Shown here piece by piece: positions 34,629 to 43,327 of a DNA stretch of 64,000 bases. Below the pieces are notes generated by a model that was not told the DNA's origin, did not search any database, and saw only the letters and a list, made by a program, of their open reading frames with translations. A program made the translations under genes and the position numbers. The DNA lies in assembly GCF_900605015.1 (NCBI RefSeq), contig NZ_LR027574.1:697610-761609 (forward strand), in the 5' to 3' direction. Every line of letters starts with the position of its first letter. The stretch's first letter is position 1. The stretch comes from Olsenella sp. Marseille-P4559 (GTDB lineage: Bacteria > Actinomycetota > Coriobacteriia > Coriobacteriales > Atopobiaceae).

Positions 34629-35759
34629 CTAGCTGTTCTGGGGCACAGCCGCCATGAACGTGGTTGGGTCAGACTTCAAAGCATCGTCGAGCAGGACGCG
34701 CGCCTGGGTGGCGGTAAGGTCGTTCACGACGACGGCACCGGGCTCGTAGAAGGTGGAGCCGGGAATGGTCGCCTCGGTGCGATACACATAGGGCCCATGC
34801 AGCATGGCAGGGTCGTATGCGAGGTCGTAAGAGAAGTCGTAGACGGGCCTCCTACCGGCCACGCAGTCGAGAATGTCCTGGACGATGGCATTGCCTGTGG
34901 GGAGGCTTCCCGCACCTTGCCCGTAGAACTTGAGCTCGCCAATGGAGGACGCGTCAAGCGTCACCAGATTGAAGTTGGTAGGCACGTTTGCCTCGAGCGT
35001 GGACGTGCTTACGGCAACGGGCTCGACCGAGACGGCATAGCGTCCATCGGCCTGGACGCCCCGCCCGATGAGCTTGACCGTGAGGCCGCGGCTGCCAAAG
35101 AGGCTGAGGTCATATTTGGTGAGGTTCCTGATGCCGGAGACCGGGAGGTCCTGCGTGCAGGCCACATCAAAGGCCACAGATGCCGAGATGATGGTCTTGT
35201 TGCGCACGTCGATGCCATCGATGTCGGCGGTGGGGTCCCTCTCGGCAAAGCCAAGCTCCTGGGCCTTGCTCAGAACCTCTGCGAAGTCTGCCCCATCCTT
35301 CAGCATGGAGTAGACGATGTAGTTGGTGGTTCCGTTCATGATGCCCGAGAAGGACCGGACCTCCTCGATGCGACGGACCTTCTCGATACTCGCGATCCAG
35401 GGGATGCCGCCGCCCACAGAGGCCTCGATGAGAAGGCCCACGCCGGCCTTGGAGGCAGCTGCGGCAAACTCTGCAAAATGGGCCGCGACAACGGCCTTGT
35501 TCGAGGTCACGACGTGCTTGCCCGCGCTAAGCGCCTGGAGGATGAATGTGTGGGCGGGCTCTATGCCGCCCATGCACTCCACCACAAGCTCGATGGATGG
35601 GTCATCCGCGATGTCCTGGTAGTTGGAGGTCATGCGTGGGTCGGTGAGACGGTCGGGCAGTTCGAGGATGCGGGCAACCTGGACCTCGGGCACGCGCTCC
35701 TCGATAATCTGCGCAACGCCACGGCCAACGGTGCCGTACCCCAGGATGGCTATCTTCAT
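34629..35759 (-). CDS. hom: Homoserine dehydrogenase, short form without ACT domain
   Basis: 376 residues. The enzyme reduces aspartate semialdehyde to homoserine. KIAILGYGTVGRGVAQII is the NAD(P) Rossmann motif. LLIEASVGGGIPWI and GIMNGTTNYIVYSML are catalytic-domain signatures, with KDGADFAEVLSKAQELGFAE following. The gene ends soon after the catalytic domain, so the C-terminal ACT domain of typical 420-440-residue Gram-positive Hom is missing. Feedback control by threonine may therefore be absent or lie elsewhere. It is first in the hom-lysC-asd operon and divergent from thrC. Confidence 0.95.
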   Translation of the reverse strand: MKIAILGYGTVGRGVAQIIEERVPEVQVARILELPDRLTDPRMTSNYQDIADDPSIELVVECMGGIEPAHTFILQALSAGKHVVTSNKAVVAAHFAEFAAAASKAGVGLLIEASVGGGIPWIASIEKVRRIEEVRSFSGIMNGTTNYIVYSMLKDGADFAEVLSKAQELGFAERDPTADIDGIDVRNKTIISASVAFDVACTQDLPVSGIRNLTKYDLSLFGSRGLTVKLIGRGVQADGRYAVSVEPVAVSTSTLEANVPTNFNLVTLDASSIGELKFYGQGAGSLPTGNAIVQDILDCVAGRRPVYDFSYDLAYDPAMLHGPYVYRTEATIPGSTFYEPGAVVVNDLTATQARVLLDDALKSDPTTFMAAVPQNS

Positions 35760-35879
35760 CGGCTTCCAATCTCTTTCAAGTGTGTGTCGTCGTGTGTCCC
35801 GCGCCGCACGACCATGCACGGCACCAGCTATGATACGTGCTGGACACGATGCAGGGCCAAACGACACAAGGAGCCGACC

Positions 35880-37364
35880 GTGGAAACGTTCTACCACAGC
35901 ACCCGTTCGCGCGGGGAATTGGTAACAAGCAAGCAAGCAATTCTCGCCGGACTTGCGCCAGATGGGGGCCTCTACGTCTCTGATGCACTTGGTTCGGAGA
36001 AGCTCGACCTTACCGAGGTGTGTGCCAGCAACTTCACCCAAACGGCACAGCGCGTGCTGGGAGTGCTCCTGCCCGACTACACGGCAGAAGAGCTTGCCTC
36101 CTGCGTGAGCGCCGCCTATGGGCCCCAATGGGACACCACGGCAGTGTGCCCCGTCACGCCGCTTGGCCCAGATTGGCTCCTCGAGCTCTTCCATGGCCCC
36201 ACCTGCGCCTTCAAGGACGTTGCGCTGCAGATGCTGCCGCAGCTCATGGGTGTTGCGCGCGCGGGCGACGGCCATGACGTGATGATTGTGACCGCTACTT
36301 CTGGCGACACCGGCAAGGCGGCGCTCGATGGCTTCTCGGGCGTGCCCCATACCGGGGTCTGCGTCTTCTACCCCTGGGGCAAGGTCTCGGACATTCAGCG
36401 CCTCCAGATGGTCACGCAGGTTGGCGGAAACGTTGCCGTCTGCGCCATCCGCGGCAACTTCGATGACGCACAGTCCGAGGTCAAGCGCATCTTCTCCGAC
36501 CATGGGCTCGCAGAGCGCCTTTCCGCACGCAACGTGGTTCTCTCAAGCGCCAACTCAATTAACGTGGGGCGCTTTGCTCCGCAGGTGACCTACTACTTTG
36601 ACTCCTATGCCCAGCTGGTGCGCACTGGTGCCATTGCGCAGGGTGACGAGGTCACCTACGTGGTCCCGACGGGCAACTTTGGCGACGTCCTCGCAGGATA
36701 CTACGCGAAGCGCATGGGCCTGCCCGTGCGCAAGCTGGTCGTGGCCTCAAACGCCAACGATGTTCTCACCGATTTTCTGACCACGGGCACCTACGACCTC
36801 AGGCGTCCGTTTGTGAAGACCATCTCGCCTTCGATGGACATCCTCGTCTCTTCGAACCTCGAGCGCCTCCTCTACTTCGCCTCTGATGGCGATGTCGAGC
36901 TTGTCTCGTCCCTCATGGAGGGCCTTGCCGAGAAGGGCGCCTACACCGTACCGCCGGCGCTTCTCGCCAACATCCAGCAGGCCTTTGGCTGCGGGCGCGC
37001 AGACGACGAGATGGCACGCGAGGCCATCAGCGCTACCTGGGAGGCCTGCCACAAGCTTATCGACCCGCACACCGCCGTCGCGAAGCACGTTATGGACGCG
37101 CTGCCCAAGGACGGCTCGGCACGGGTGTGCCTCTCCACGGCAAGTCCGTACAAGTTCCCAGCAGACGTCCTAGGCGCACTTGGCGTGGACGCCTCGGGCA
37201 TGAACGGCTTTGCCAGCATGGACTCGCTTGAGCACATCACCGGCACCGTGGCACCCACGCAGCTCTCCAGCCTGCGCGATGCCGAGAGCCTTCACGACGA
37301 CGTTTGCGACCGAGACAAGCTGGGTGCATTCGTGGAGTCCGCGTGTGCGAGGATCTTCCTGTGA
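35880..37364 (+). CDS. thrC: Threonine synthase
   Basis: 494 residues. This PLP enzyme converts O-phosphohomoserine to threonine. It has the Y-H-S-T-R-S opening, the PLP lysine in GPTCAFKDVALQ, and TATSGDTGKAALDGF for the phosphate group. This is the longer, class II (yeast/E. coli-like) form. The GTG at 35880 has AAGGAG 7 bases before it; the earlier in-frame sequence is antisense to hom. It is translationally coupled to thrB by a GTGA overlap. Confidence 0.96.
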   Translation: METFYHSTRSRGELVTSKQAILAGLAPDGGLYVSDALGSEKLDLTEVCASNFTQTAQRVLGVLLPDYTAEELASCVSAAYGPQWDTTAVCPVTPLGPDWLLELFHGPTCAFKDVALQMLPQLMGVARAGDGHDVMIVTATSGDTGKAALDGFSGVPHTGVCVFYPWGKVSDIQRLQMVTQVGGNVAVCAIRGNFDDAQSEVKRIFSDHGLAERLSARNVVLSSANSINVGRFAPQVTYYFDSYAQLVRTGAIAQGDEVTYVVPTGNFGDVLAGYYAKRMGLPVRKLVVASNANDVLTDFLTTGTYDLRRPFVKTISPSMDILVSSNLERLLYFASDGDVELVSSLMEGLAEKGAYTVPPALLANIQQAFGCGRADDEMAREAISATWEACHKLIDPHTAVAKHVMDALPKDGSARVCLSTASPYKFPADVLGALGVDASGMNGFASMDSLEHITGTVAPTQLSSLRDAESLHDDVCDRDKLGAFVESACARIFL

Positions 37365-38281
37365 GCGCCGCCGAGAAGGGTCGGCCTGCCATGGGTGGAA
37401 CCGTACATGTGAGCGTACCCGCTACGTCTGCCAACCTGGGCGTGGGCTTCGACGTCTTGGGGCTTGCGCTGGACTATGCCGCAGAGTTTGCCTTCGTGCC
37501 GGCCGAGACGCTGAAGATCGATGGGTGCGCCCCAGAGCTTACCGGCGAGGACAACCTGGTGTGGACTTCCTACCTGCGCGCGTGCAAGGAGTTTGGCCTT
37601 AGGGCGCAGCCGCTTCACATCACGGAGTCTTGCACCATCCCGCCTGCCGGCGGGCTTGGGTCAAGCTCCACCTGCGTGGTGGCAGGCATCGCCGCGGCAC
37701 AGGCCCTTGCCGACCTGCCGCTCGACCGTGAGCGCACGCTTTCTCTCGCCACCGTCATCGAGGGCCACCCTGACAACGTTGCCCCTGCCGTGATGGGCGG
37801 GCTTGTGAGCTCTTACGTCGAGGGCCACTCGACCGTCACGACACGCTGGGTGGTAGCCGACAACCTGCGCTTTGTTTGCATGGCTCCCCCCTACCGCGTC
37901 CTCACGCGCGATGCTCGCCGTGCGCTTCCCGCCATGGTGCCCACGGGCACCGTCTCGTGGCAGGTGGGGCGTTGCCTCGCGATGGTGAGCGCCATGGCAA
38001 AGGGCGATGCCGATGCCATTCGCGCATGCTGCCATGACAGAATCCACGAGCCGTACCGCGCCCCCCTCATCCCCGATTACCAGATGCTGCACGACGTTGC
38101 GCATAAGAACGGGGCGTGCACGTTTCTCATCTCGGGCTCGGGCGCAACGATGCTGGCAATTGCCGACGGCGATGAGCGCGCCGCAAACGTTGCGCGCGCG
38201 GTGAGCGAGGCCATGCCGAAGCTCTGGGTGCGCATTCTGCGCGCGAGCGAGCACGGGATGACGGTGCGCGCCACGCAGTAG
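37361..38281 (+). CDS. thrB: Homoserine kinase
   Basis: 306 residues of the GHMP kinase family. It phosphorylates homoserine for ThrC. PATSANLGVGFDVLGLAL opens the fold, and IPPAGGLGSSSTCVVAGIAA is the ATP-binding glycine-rich loop. VIEGHPDNVAPAVMGGL follows, and the C-terminal FLISGSGATMLA is motif 3. A GTG at 37361 overlapping the thrC stop is taken as start (GAGGA upstream); an ATG 30 bases later is possible. With thrC it completes the threonine branch opposite hom-lysC-asd. Confidence 0.95.
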   Translation: MSAAEKGRPAMGGTVHVSVPATSANLGVGFDVLGLALDYAAEFAFVPAETLKIDGCAPELTGEDNLVWTSYLRACKEFGLRAQPLHITESCTIPPAGGLGSSSTCVVAGIAAAQALADLPLDRERTLSLATVIEGHPDNVAPAVMGGLVSSYVEGHSTVTTRWVVADNLRFVCMAPPYRVLTRDARRALPAMVPTGTVSWQVGRCLAMVSAMAKGDADAIRACCHDRIHEPYRAPLIPDYQMLHDVAHKNGACTFLISGSGATMLAIADGDERAANVARAVSEAMPKLWVRILRASEHGMTVRATQ

Positions 38282-38285
38282 CGAT

Positions 38286-38325
38286 GAGGCGAGGGGGCTG
38301 TCCCCTCGCCTCCCCCTTGTCTCAC
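38286..38325 (+). terminator. Hairpin after thrB sharing the dispersed repeat
   Basis: A perfect 11-bp stem GAGGCGAGGGG/CCCCTCGCCTC is followed by CCCCTTGTCTCAC, identical to one half of the palindrome at 311-341. On the minus strand this repeat forms the truncated end of the phoR relic. Confidence 0.6.
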
Positions 38326-39114
38326 ACTCGGTAGAAGCGCTCGAATGCCTTGGGCTGGGCCTCCTCGGGAATACCTATGCCCGTATCAGAAACCCACACG
38401 CAGGGGTGCCCGTCCTGGGGCAGAACCCACGCATGGACACTGCCGCCGCGACGATTGTACCGAATGGCGTTCGAGACGAGGCTCCCCACCATCTCGTCAA
38501 GCAGGCGCGTATTTCCCTGCAAGGCACTACGCGTCATCGTAGATGCGACTCGCAAGGTCGGGGATGTCCTCTGACCGCACCATTCCATCTCGGATAAGCT
38601 CCGAAGCGTCGGAGATGGCGAAGATGGGCGTCTTGGGCTCGTGCGTCACGTTGGCCGTAAACTCGCGACACATGTCGTCGGTGCCCTATACAGGCTCACG
38701 TAACCCAGCGCCCGGAGTCGCGGTCAGACTCGCCATCGCCCGTCTGGAACGCCGAGGCTGTCTCCGGGCGACCCGCGTGATTCTCAAGCGTGGCGGCGTC
38801 GACGTCAGAGTCGAAGAACACCGTGCCATCGGGCGCCACGAGTGTGGCTCTCACCCCGCCAAAGTCAACCGACTCCAAAAGGGCTATCTCGCCCGCGGTC
38901 CCACCCCCCGTCGTCGATGGCAGTGGCAGGCGTTGCACACTCACACTCCAGCATGGCGCATGGCCTTGGCATCCCCGAGAACGGACGCCTGGTAAAACAA
39001 GGAGAGCGTGGGCAGCAGCACGGCGACGACGGAGCATGAGGTTGCAAACGAGATGGAGACGCTCCGTCTCAGCGACCGAGGCGAACGAGCGACACCCTTG
39101 GATCTCTCGCCCAC
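38322..39114 (-). pseudogene. phoR: phoR sensor kinase remnant
   Basis: From a GTG at 39114 the frame gives SRRSVSISFATSCSVVAVLL, a membrane helix. After a frameshift comes a sensor segment (GVRATLVAPDGTVFFDSD..LENHAGRPE) that ends in a stop. A further frame encodes CREFTANVTHEPKTPIFAIS, the phospho-acceptor H-box with Pro replacing the usual Leu. The last block is the ATPase N-box RLLDEMVGSLVSNAIRYNRR and VSDTGIGIPEEAQ, cut off at ERFYRV where the dispersed repeat begins. Frameshifts, internal loss and truncation make it non-functional. Confidence 0.85.
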
Positions 39115-39127
39115 GCGCGTCGCCTAC

Positions 39128-39420
39128 CTACGCATGCGATAGCCGACGCCGCGGACGGTCTCGATGAGGCCGGAAGAATCCCCAAACTTGGCGCGAATCT
39201 GCTGCACGTGCATGTCCGCTGTGCGCGAACCATCGTCAAAGCCCCAGCCCCAGCCGCGCTGGAGCAGGGCCCCGCGCGAGAAGCCCACGCCGGGACTCCC
39301 ATGAGAAACTCGAGCAAGTCGAACTCACACATGGTAGGCGAGCGCGGCCGCCGTTGATAGTTGCCTCGCGACAGTCGGGCCAGAGCGTGAGGCTCTCCAC
39401 GATGAGCGCCTTGCCGGGCA
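39128..39420 (-). pseudogene. phoB: PhoB/PhoP response regulator remnant, DNA-binding domain only
   Basis: What remains is an OmpR-type winged helix: ESLTLWPDCREATING, then after a shift MCEFDLLEFLM, then after another one-base loss GVGFSRGALLQRGWGWGFDD and RTADMHVQQIRAKFGDSSGL, ending ETVRGVGYRMRR-stop. The receiver domain is absent. The upstream end is fused in frame to a PstA fragment, showing that a deletion removed the receiver domain and whatever lay between. Confidence 0.85.
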
Positions 39421-39941
39421 CGAGTGCGAGGATGTTGAGGAGCAACACGCAGACGATAAGCACGGCGGCCGTGCCCCACACGATCCCGTCGTTGCCTGGG
39501 GTGGGCTCCATCTTGAGCTTCCGGATGTGGACGGCAAGCGTCTCCGCCGGCCTGAAGATGTTCCAGGGGCTATGCGGGGCCCGAGAGACTCGTGCTCGCA
39601 AAGCTGATGTTCGCGGCAGCGGAGCCAGAGGTGAAGATCAGTGCGGCCGCCTCGCCAAAGACACGTCCGGCAGAGATGACGACGCCGGTCACGATGGCAG
39701 GCATGGCTGCGAGAAGCAGCACGTGGCACGTGGTCTCCCAGCATGTGCAACCAGGGGCATAGGAACCCCCACGATGCTGCTGGGGGGCGGAGGGGAAGTC
39801 GTCGATGGGGGGTGTTGTGACCGTTGGCAAAATCCATGAAGGCCAGCGTGACAACGGTCAAGGCCACAAGGGCAGCGCAGGCACCAGCGAGGGTGAGTCC
39901 CACTCCTCCAAGCTCTTCTTTCTCATGAGGCGTTTAGCCAT
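39421..39941 (-). pseudogene. pstC/pstA phosphate permease remnant
   Basis: An ATG at 39941 with GAAAGG opens MAKRLMRKK, then in a shifted frame VGLTLAGACAALVALTVVTL, an N-terminal membrane helix as in PstC. After a gap comes PstA: AMPAIVTGVVISAGRVFGEA and ANISFASTSLSGP, then, past a stop, TLAVHIRKLKMEPTPGNDGI and AAVLIVCVLLLNILA. The core transmembrane domain is largely gone and the end runs directly into phoB sequence. pstB and phoU are missing. Confidence 0.8.
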
Positions 39942-39963
39942 GGGTTGCCTTTCTACCCAGCAA

Positions 39964-39992
39964 GGGGCATCCACACAATGCGCGGATGCCCC
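39964..39992 (-). terminator. Hairpin between the pstS and pstC relics
   Basis: A 9-bp stem GGGGCATCC/GGATGCCCC with an 11-base loop lies just 3' of the old pstS stop. Such hairpins often stabilise the abundant pstS message or partly terminate it. No U-run is present. Confidence 0.5.
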
Positions 39993-40007
39993 AAGGAGGT
40001 TGACGTG

Positions 40008-40655
40008 TTACCAGGCGTTCGCAATGGTGCCGGAAACGTCCTTCTTGGCCTTCATCTTGGTAGGGGGATGAAGCCCTGCTCCTCTACGAGGCTGCCCCGG
40101 ACCTCGTCGGCATTCTTCTCGTACATGTGCTCATGCGTCCAGACCTTGAATGTGCCGTCGCAGACGCTGTCCGCCGCAGGATTGGCACCGTCGACCTTGA
40201 GGGCCTTGAACTTCGAATCGTCGAAGCAGGAGAAGCGAGGGGTCTTATCGACAACGGTACCCGAGGAGTCGGTGACCTAACCAGTGAAGATGCCCCTGAG
40301 CTGGTCGGTGGTGAGGCTGTCAACATCGACCTTCGAGTTCACGATTGGGCCCATGCCAACGACGCACACCTGGTTGTCCGTGAGGGCCTTGGCATCGGGC
40401 GACGGTCACGTCGGGGTTGGCGTCCATGAACTTCTTGGCTGCCGCCTCGATCAGCGGCTAGAACGAGGCAGCGCCAGAGCAGTTCACAGTACCGGAGAGG
40501 CTTGCGGCAGCCGAGCTTGTAGAGCCGCTGGAACCATCGGAGGAGCTGGTCGGACTCCCTGACCCACCGCACCCCACAAGGCCAAGACCGGCAATTGCCG
40601 CAACGGTGCCACCGGCAAGCGTGAGGAACGAACGACGAGAGAGACTATCTGCCAT
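40008..40655 (-). pseudogene. pstS: pstS phosphate-binding lipoprotein remnant
   Basis: The ATG at 40655 begins MADSLSRRSFLTLAGG, a Tat-like signal, then lipobox LVGC and a Ser/Gly linker. SGTVNCSGAASF leads to a TAG after 65 codons, where family members continue with Gln or Thr and [19 protein letters not shown]. Later frames preserve VTDSSGTVVDKTPRFSCFDD and WTHEHMYEKNADEVRG, ending MKAKKDVSGTIANAW-stop at 40008. The phosphate-binding middle is shortened, about 215 codons against a usual 280 or more. Confidence 0.85.
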
Positions 40656-40784
40656 GCTTCCCCTTCCAGAGGGTGTGACCATGCCGCCAACGCCTGGCGG
40701 TCGGTCTTGTCGATTTGCATCGTATGGCCCCTTGGGCATCGTTCGGGCCTCGTCAAGAAGTCCTTACCAGCGCCTGACTACCCC

Positions 40785-40801
40785 TTACATTTGCATTACA
40801 T
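40785..40801. promoter_or_regulatory. Possible PhoP-box-like direct repeat
   Basis: TTACAT-N5-TTACAT has the 11-bp periodicity of Gram-positive PhoP boxes and lies about 130 bp upstream of the pstS relic. The 40656-40895 gap has no gene. Only two half-sites are visible and the orientation is opposite to pstS, so this is tentative. Confidence 0.3.
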
Positions 40802-40895
40802 GCGTTGGCGCAATTGTAAGTTGACGGCTTTTTCGCAGGTAGACACCGTGTTTTTGTAAGGTGACCCTTTGGTGGAGTCGATGTGAGAAGAATCG

Positions 40896-40933
40896 TTAAG
40901 TACCTTGACATTAAATCGCAAGGTACTTAATCT
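40896..40933 (+). promoter_or_regulatory. Promoter with overlapping MarR-type operator
   Basis: A -35 TTGACA (40905-40910) and -10 TAATCT (40928-40933) are spaced by 17 bp. A perfect 12-bp inverted repeat, TTAAGTACCTTG (40896-40907) and CAAGGTACTTAA (40919-40930), covers both boxes. Binding there would block RNA polymerase, so autorepression of the following marR-ABC operon is expected. Confidence 0.85.
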
Positions 40934-40973
40934 TTTTTTGACCAATTGGACTACATGGATTGGAAGTACCTGT

Positions 40974-41456
40974 TTGGAAATACGACAGAACGCTCGGTGC
41001 CGACGGCCATATTGTGCCGACGCCACGACTGAGAGCCGAATCCTCAAGGACCTTGGCTACTTTGGCCATTTTCTCCACCTTCACGCGGGGGGCCGCAGCG
41101 GCAAGCAGCACATGCTCGTGCGCCTTCTGCAGAGCGGGGACTCCGTCACCCAAAGAGAGCTCCAAGAGACAACCCCCATTAGCTCGGCGGCGGTCTCTGA
41201 GGTACTCGCCAAGCTGGAGTCGGAAGGCTATATCACACGTACGCGCTCTACCACCGACAAACGCCAGCTCGATGTGACGCTCACGGAAGCGGGGCGCGAA
41301 GAGGCCAAAGAATGCGCCAAGAGGCGTGCCGAATTTGAGGCAGACGCGCTTTCGGTCTTGGACGAGGATGAGAAGAGGCTCCTTCTGGGCATGCTCGACC
41401 GTCTCGCAGGGCATTGGGAAGAAATCGAGGAACGGGAGGGGGCGATGCAGCAGTGA
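40974..41456 (+). CDS. MarR-family transcriptional regulator
   Basis: About 160 residues from a TTG at 40974. The winged helix is clear: VTQRELQETTPISSAAVSEV, then LAKLESEGYITRTRSTTDKR and LDVTLTEAGREEA. Such repressors release DNA on binding a small aromatic or drug-like ligand. The start is uncertain. An ATG at 40955 opens another frame (MDWKYLFGNTTER) that resembles a natural N-terminus but stops after 25 codons, so a frameshift near the 5' end is possible. It overlaps the downstream ABC gene by GTGA and probably regulates it. Confidence 0.85.
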   Translation: MEIRQNARCRRPYCADATTESRILKDLGYFGHFLHLHAGGRSGKQHMLVRLLQSGDSVTQRELQETTPISSAAVSEVLAKLESEGYITRTRSTTDKRQLDVTLTEAGREEAKECAKRRAEFEADALSVLDEDEKRLLLGMLDRLAGHWEEIEEREGAMQQ

Positions 41457-43327
41457 GCATCTCAAAGAAGATACAGGCAACGATGGTCGAAGGAGCAGAC
41501 GGCTCCCTTCCGGACTACTCACTCAAGGAGATAGTCTCCACGCTCTCAACGTCATTGCGCGAGTACAAGAACCTCTCGATTGCAACGCCTTTCCTCGTGA
41601 CAGGCGAGGCACTCGTCGAGTGCACCATCCCGTTCGTGACGGCGCAGCTCATAGATCAGCTTGATGCTGGAGCTGGGATGCAGGTCATCTGGGGATACGC
41701 CGCGGTGCTTGTCTGCCTGGCGCTCATCTCGCTTGCGTTTGGCACCTCGGCAGGCATCACGTGTTCGATAGCCTCGACAGGCCTCTCGAAGAACCTTCGA
41801 CATGACCTGTTCCACAAGATTCAGGGCTTCTCGTTTTCCAACATCGACCGCTTCTCTACGAGTTCCCTCGTGACGCGCCTTACGACCGACGTCACAAACG
41901 TGCAGAACGCCTACATGTCCCTCATCCGTACCGCCATCCGCTGTCCGCTCTTGGCACTCTTCTCCATCATCATGGCCTTTGTGTCGGGCGGACCCATGGC
42001 CGTTGTCTATGTGCTTGTCGCCTTTGGGCTGGGCTGGGGGATCTTCAAGATCGCCGTCACGGTGATGCCGATTTTCCGCCGAATCTTTAGGAAGTATGAC
42101 CGCCTGAACGACTCCGTCGAGGAGAACGTGAGCGGCATCCGCGTAGTGAAGTCCTATGTGCGAGAAGACTACGAGAAGGAGAAGTTCAACGAGGCCTCGG
42201 GCACCATCTACCACGACTTCGTGCACGTAGAGCGCATTCTCGCCTGGAACCAGCCCCTCATGACGCTTGCCATCGACGTCATCTACACCTTCGTTATCTA
42301 CTTCGGCTCGCAGGCCATTGTCTCGAGCCAGGGCCAGCTCATGGGCGTAGGCCAGCTCTCCGCACTCATCACCTATGGCTTCTCGATGCTCATGAGCCTC
42401 ATGATGTTCTCGATGGTCTTCGTGATGGTCACGATGGCAGAGGAGAGTTCGCGGCGAATCTGCCAGGTGCTCCGCGAGGAGCCAGACCTCAGGAACCCCG
42501 AGAACCCCGTCATGGAGGTGCCTGACGGCTCCATCGACTTTGACCATGTGAGCTTTGAGTACTCCCGCAAGGCCGACCGCATGGCACTCGATGACATCGA
42601 CCTGCACATCAAGAGCGGCGAGGTCATCGGCGTGATTGGCGGCACGGGCTCCTCGAAGTCCACGCTTGTCCAGCTCATCTGCCGCCTCTACGACGCAACG
42701 GAGGGGACGGTGAGCGTGGGCGGCCACGACGTGCGCGAGTATGACCTTGACACGCTGCGCAACCAGGTGGCCATGGTGCTCCAGAGAAACGTGCTCTTCT
42801 CGGGCACCATCAAGGACAACCTGCGCTGGGGAAACCCCAACGCCACCGACGAGCAGATGCTCGAGGCGTGCAAGCTTGCGCAGGCTGACGAGTTCATCCA
42901 GCAGTTCCCGGATAAGTACGACACCTATATCGAGCAAGGCGGCACCAACGTCTCGGGAGGACAGAAGCAGCGTCTGTGCATCGCTCGCGCACTGCTCGAG
43001 GAGCCCAAGGTCCTCATCCTCGACGACTCCACAAGCGCCGTGGACACCAAGACCGACCGCCTCATTCGCGAGGGCTTCAGGAGCTTTATCCCAGAGACCA
43101 CCAAGATCATCATCGCGCAGCGCACCAGCTCGGTGGAGGACGCAGACCGCATCGTGGTCATGCGTGACGGCCACATCGACGCCGTCGGCACCCATGACGA
43201 GCTCCTGCGCACGAACGATATCTATCGCGAGACGTACACCACCCAGAACAAGCAGTCCCACGACCAGGCCATGGAGGCAATCTCCAGGAGTGCCGTCGAG
43301 GCTGGAAAGGAGGCTGACCATGAGTAG
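41453..43327 (+). CDS. ABC exporter half-transporter, degenerate ATP site partner
   Basis: 624 residues: six-helix exporter membrane domain (about 40-330), then an ATPase domain. The Walker A is GGTGSSKST, with Ser where Gly is usual. The signature is SGGQKQR and the Walker B VLILDDSTSAVDTKTD ends in Asp instead of the catalytic Glu. The H-loop position reads IAQRTSS, with Gln for His. These changes mark the catalytically impaired subunit of heterodimeric exporters. It overlaps marR (GTGA) and the partner gene (8 bases), which fits an inducible drug or lipid efflux pump. Confidence 0.93.
   Translation: MSISKKIQATMVEGADGSLPDYSLKEIVSTLSTSLREYKNLSIATPFLVTGEALVECTIPFVTAQLIDQLDAGAGMQVIWGYAAVLVCLALISLAFGTSAGITCSIASTGLSKNLRHDLFHKIQGFSFSNIDRFSTSSLVTRLTTDVTNVQNAYMSLIRTAIRCPLLALFSIIMAFVSGGPMAVVYVLVAFGLGWGIFKIAVTVMPIFRRIFRKYDRLNDSVEENVSGIRVVKSYVREDYEKEKFNEASGTIYHDFVHVERILAWNQPLMTLAIDVIYTFVIYFGSQAIVSSQGQLMGVGQLSALITYGFSMLMSLMMFSMVFVMVTMAEESSRRICQVLREEPDLRNPENPVMEVPDGSIDFDHVSFEYSRKADRMALDDIDLHIKSGEVIGVIGGTGSSKSTLVQLICRLYDATEGTVSVGGHDVREYDLDTLRNQVAMVLQRNVLFSGTIKDNLRWGNPNATDEQMLEACKLAQADEFIQQFPDKYDTYIEQGGTNVSGGQKQRLCIARALLEEPKVLILDDSTSAVDTKTDRLIREGFRSFIPETTKIIIAQRTSSVEDADRIVVMRDGHIDAVGTHDELLRTNDIYRETYTTQNKQSHDQAMEAISRSAVEAGKEADHE

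Noticed and set aside
38345-39839. Several plus-strand small ORFs over the pst-pho relics
   Set aside because: The minus strand carries clear PhoR, PhoB and PstA homology blocks; the plus-strand frames are chance openings.
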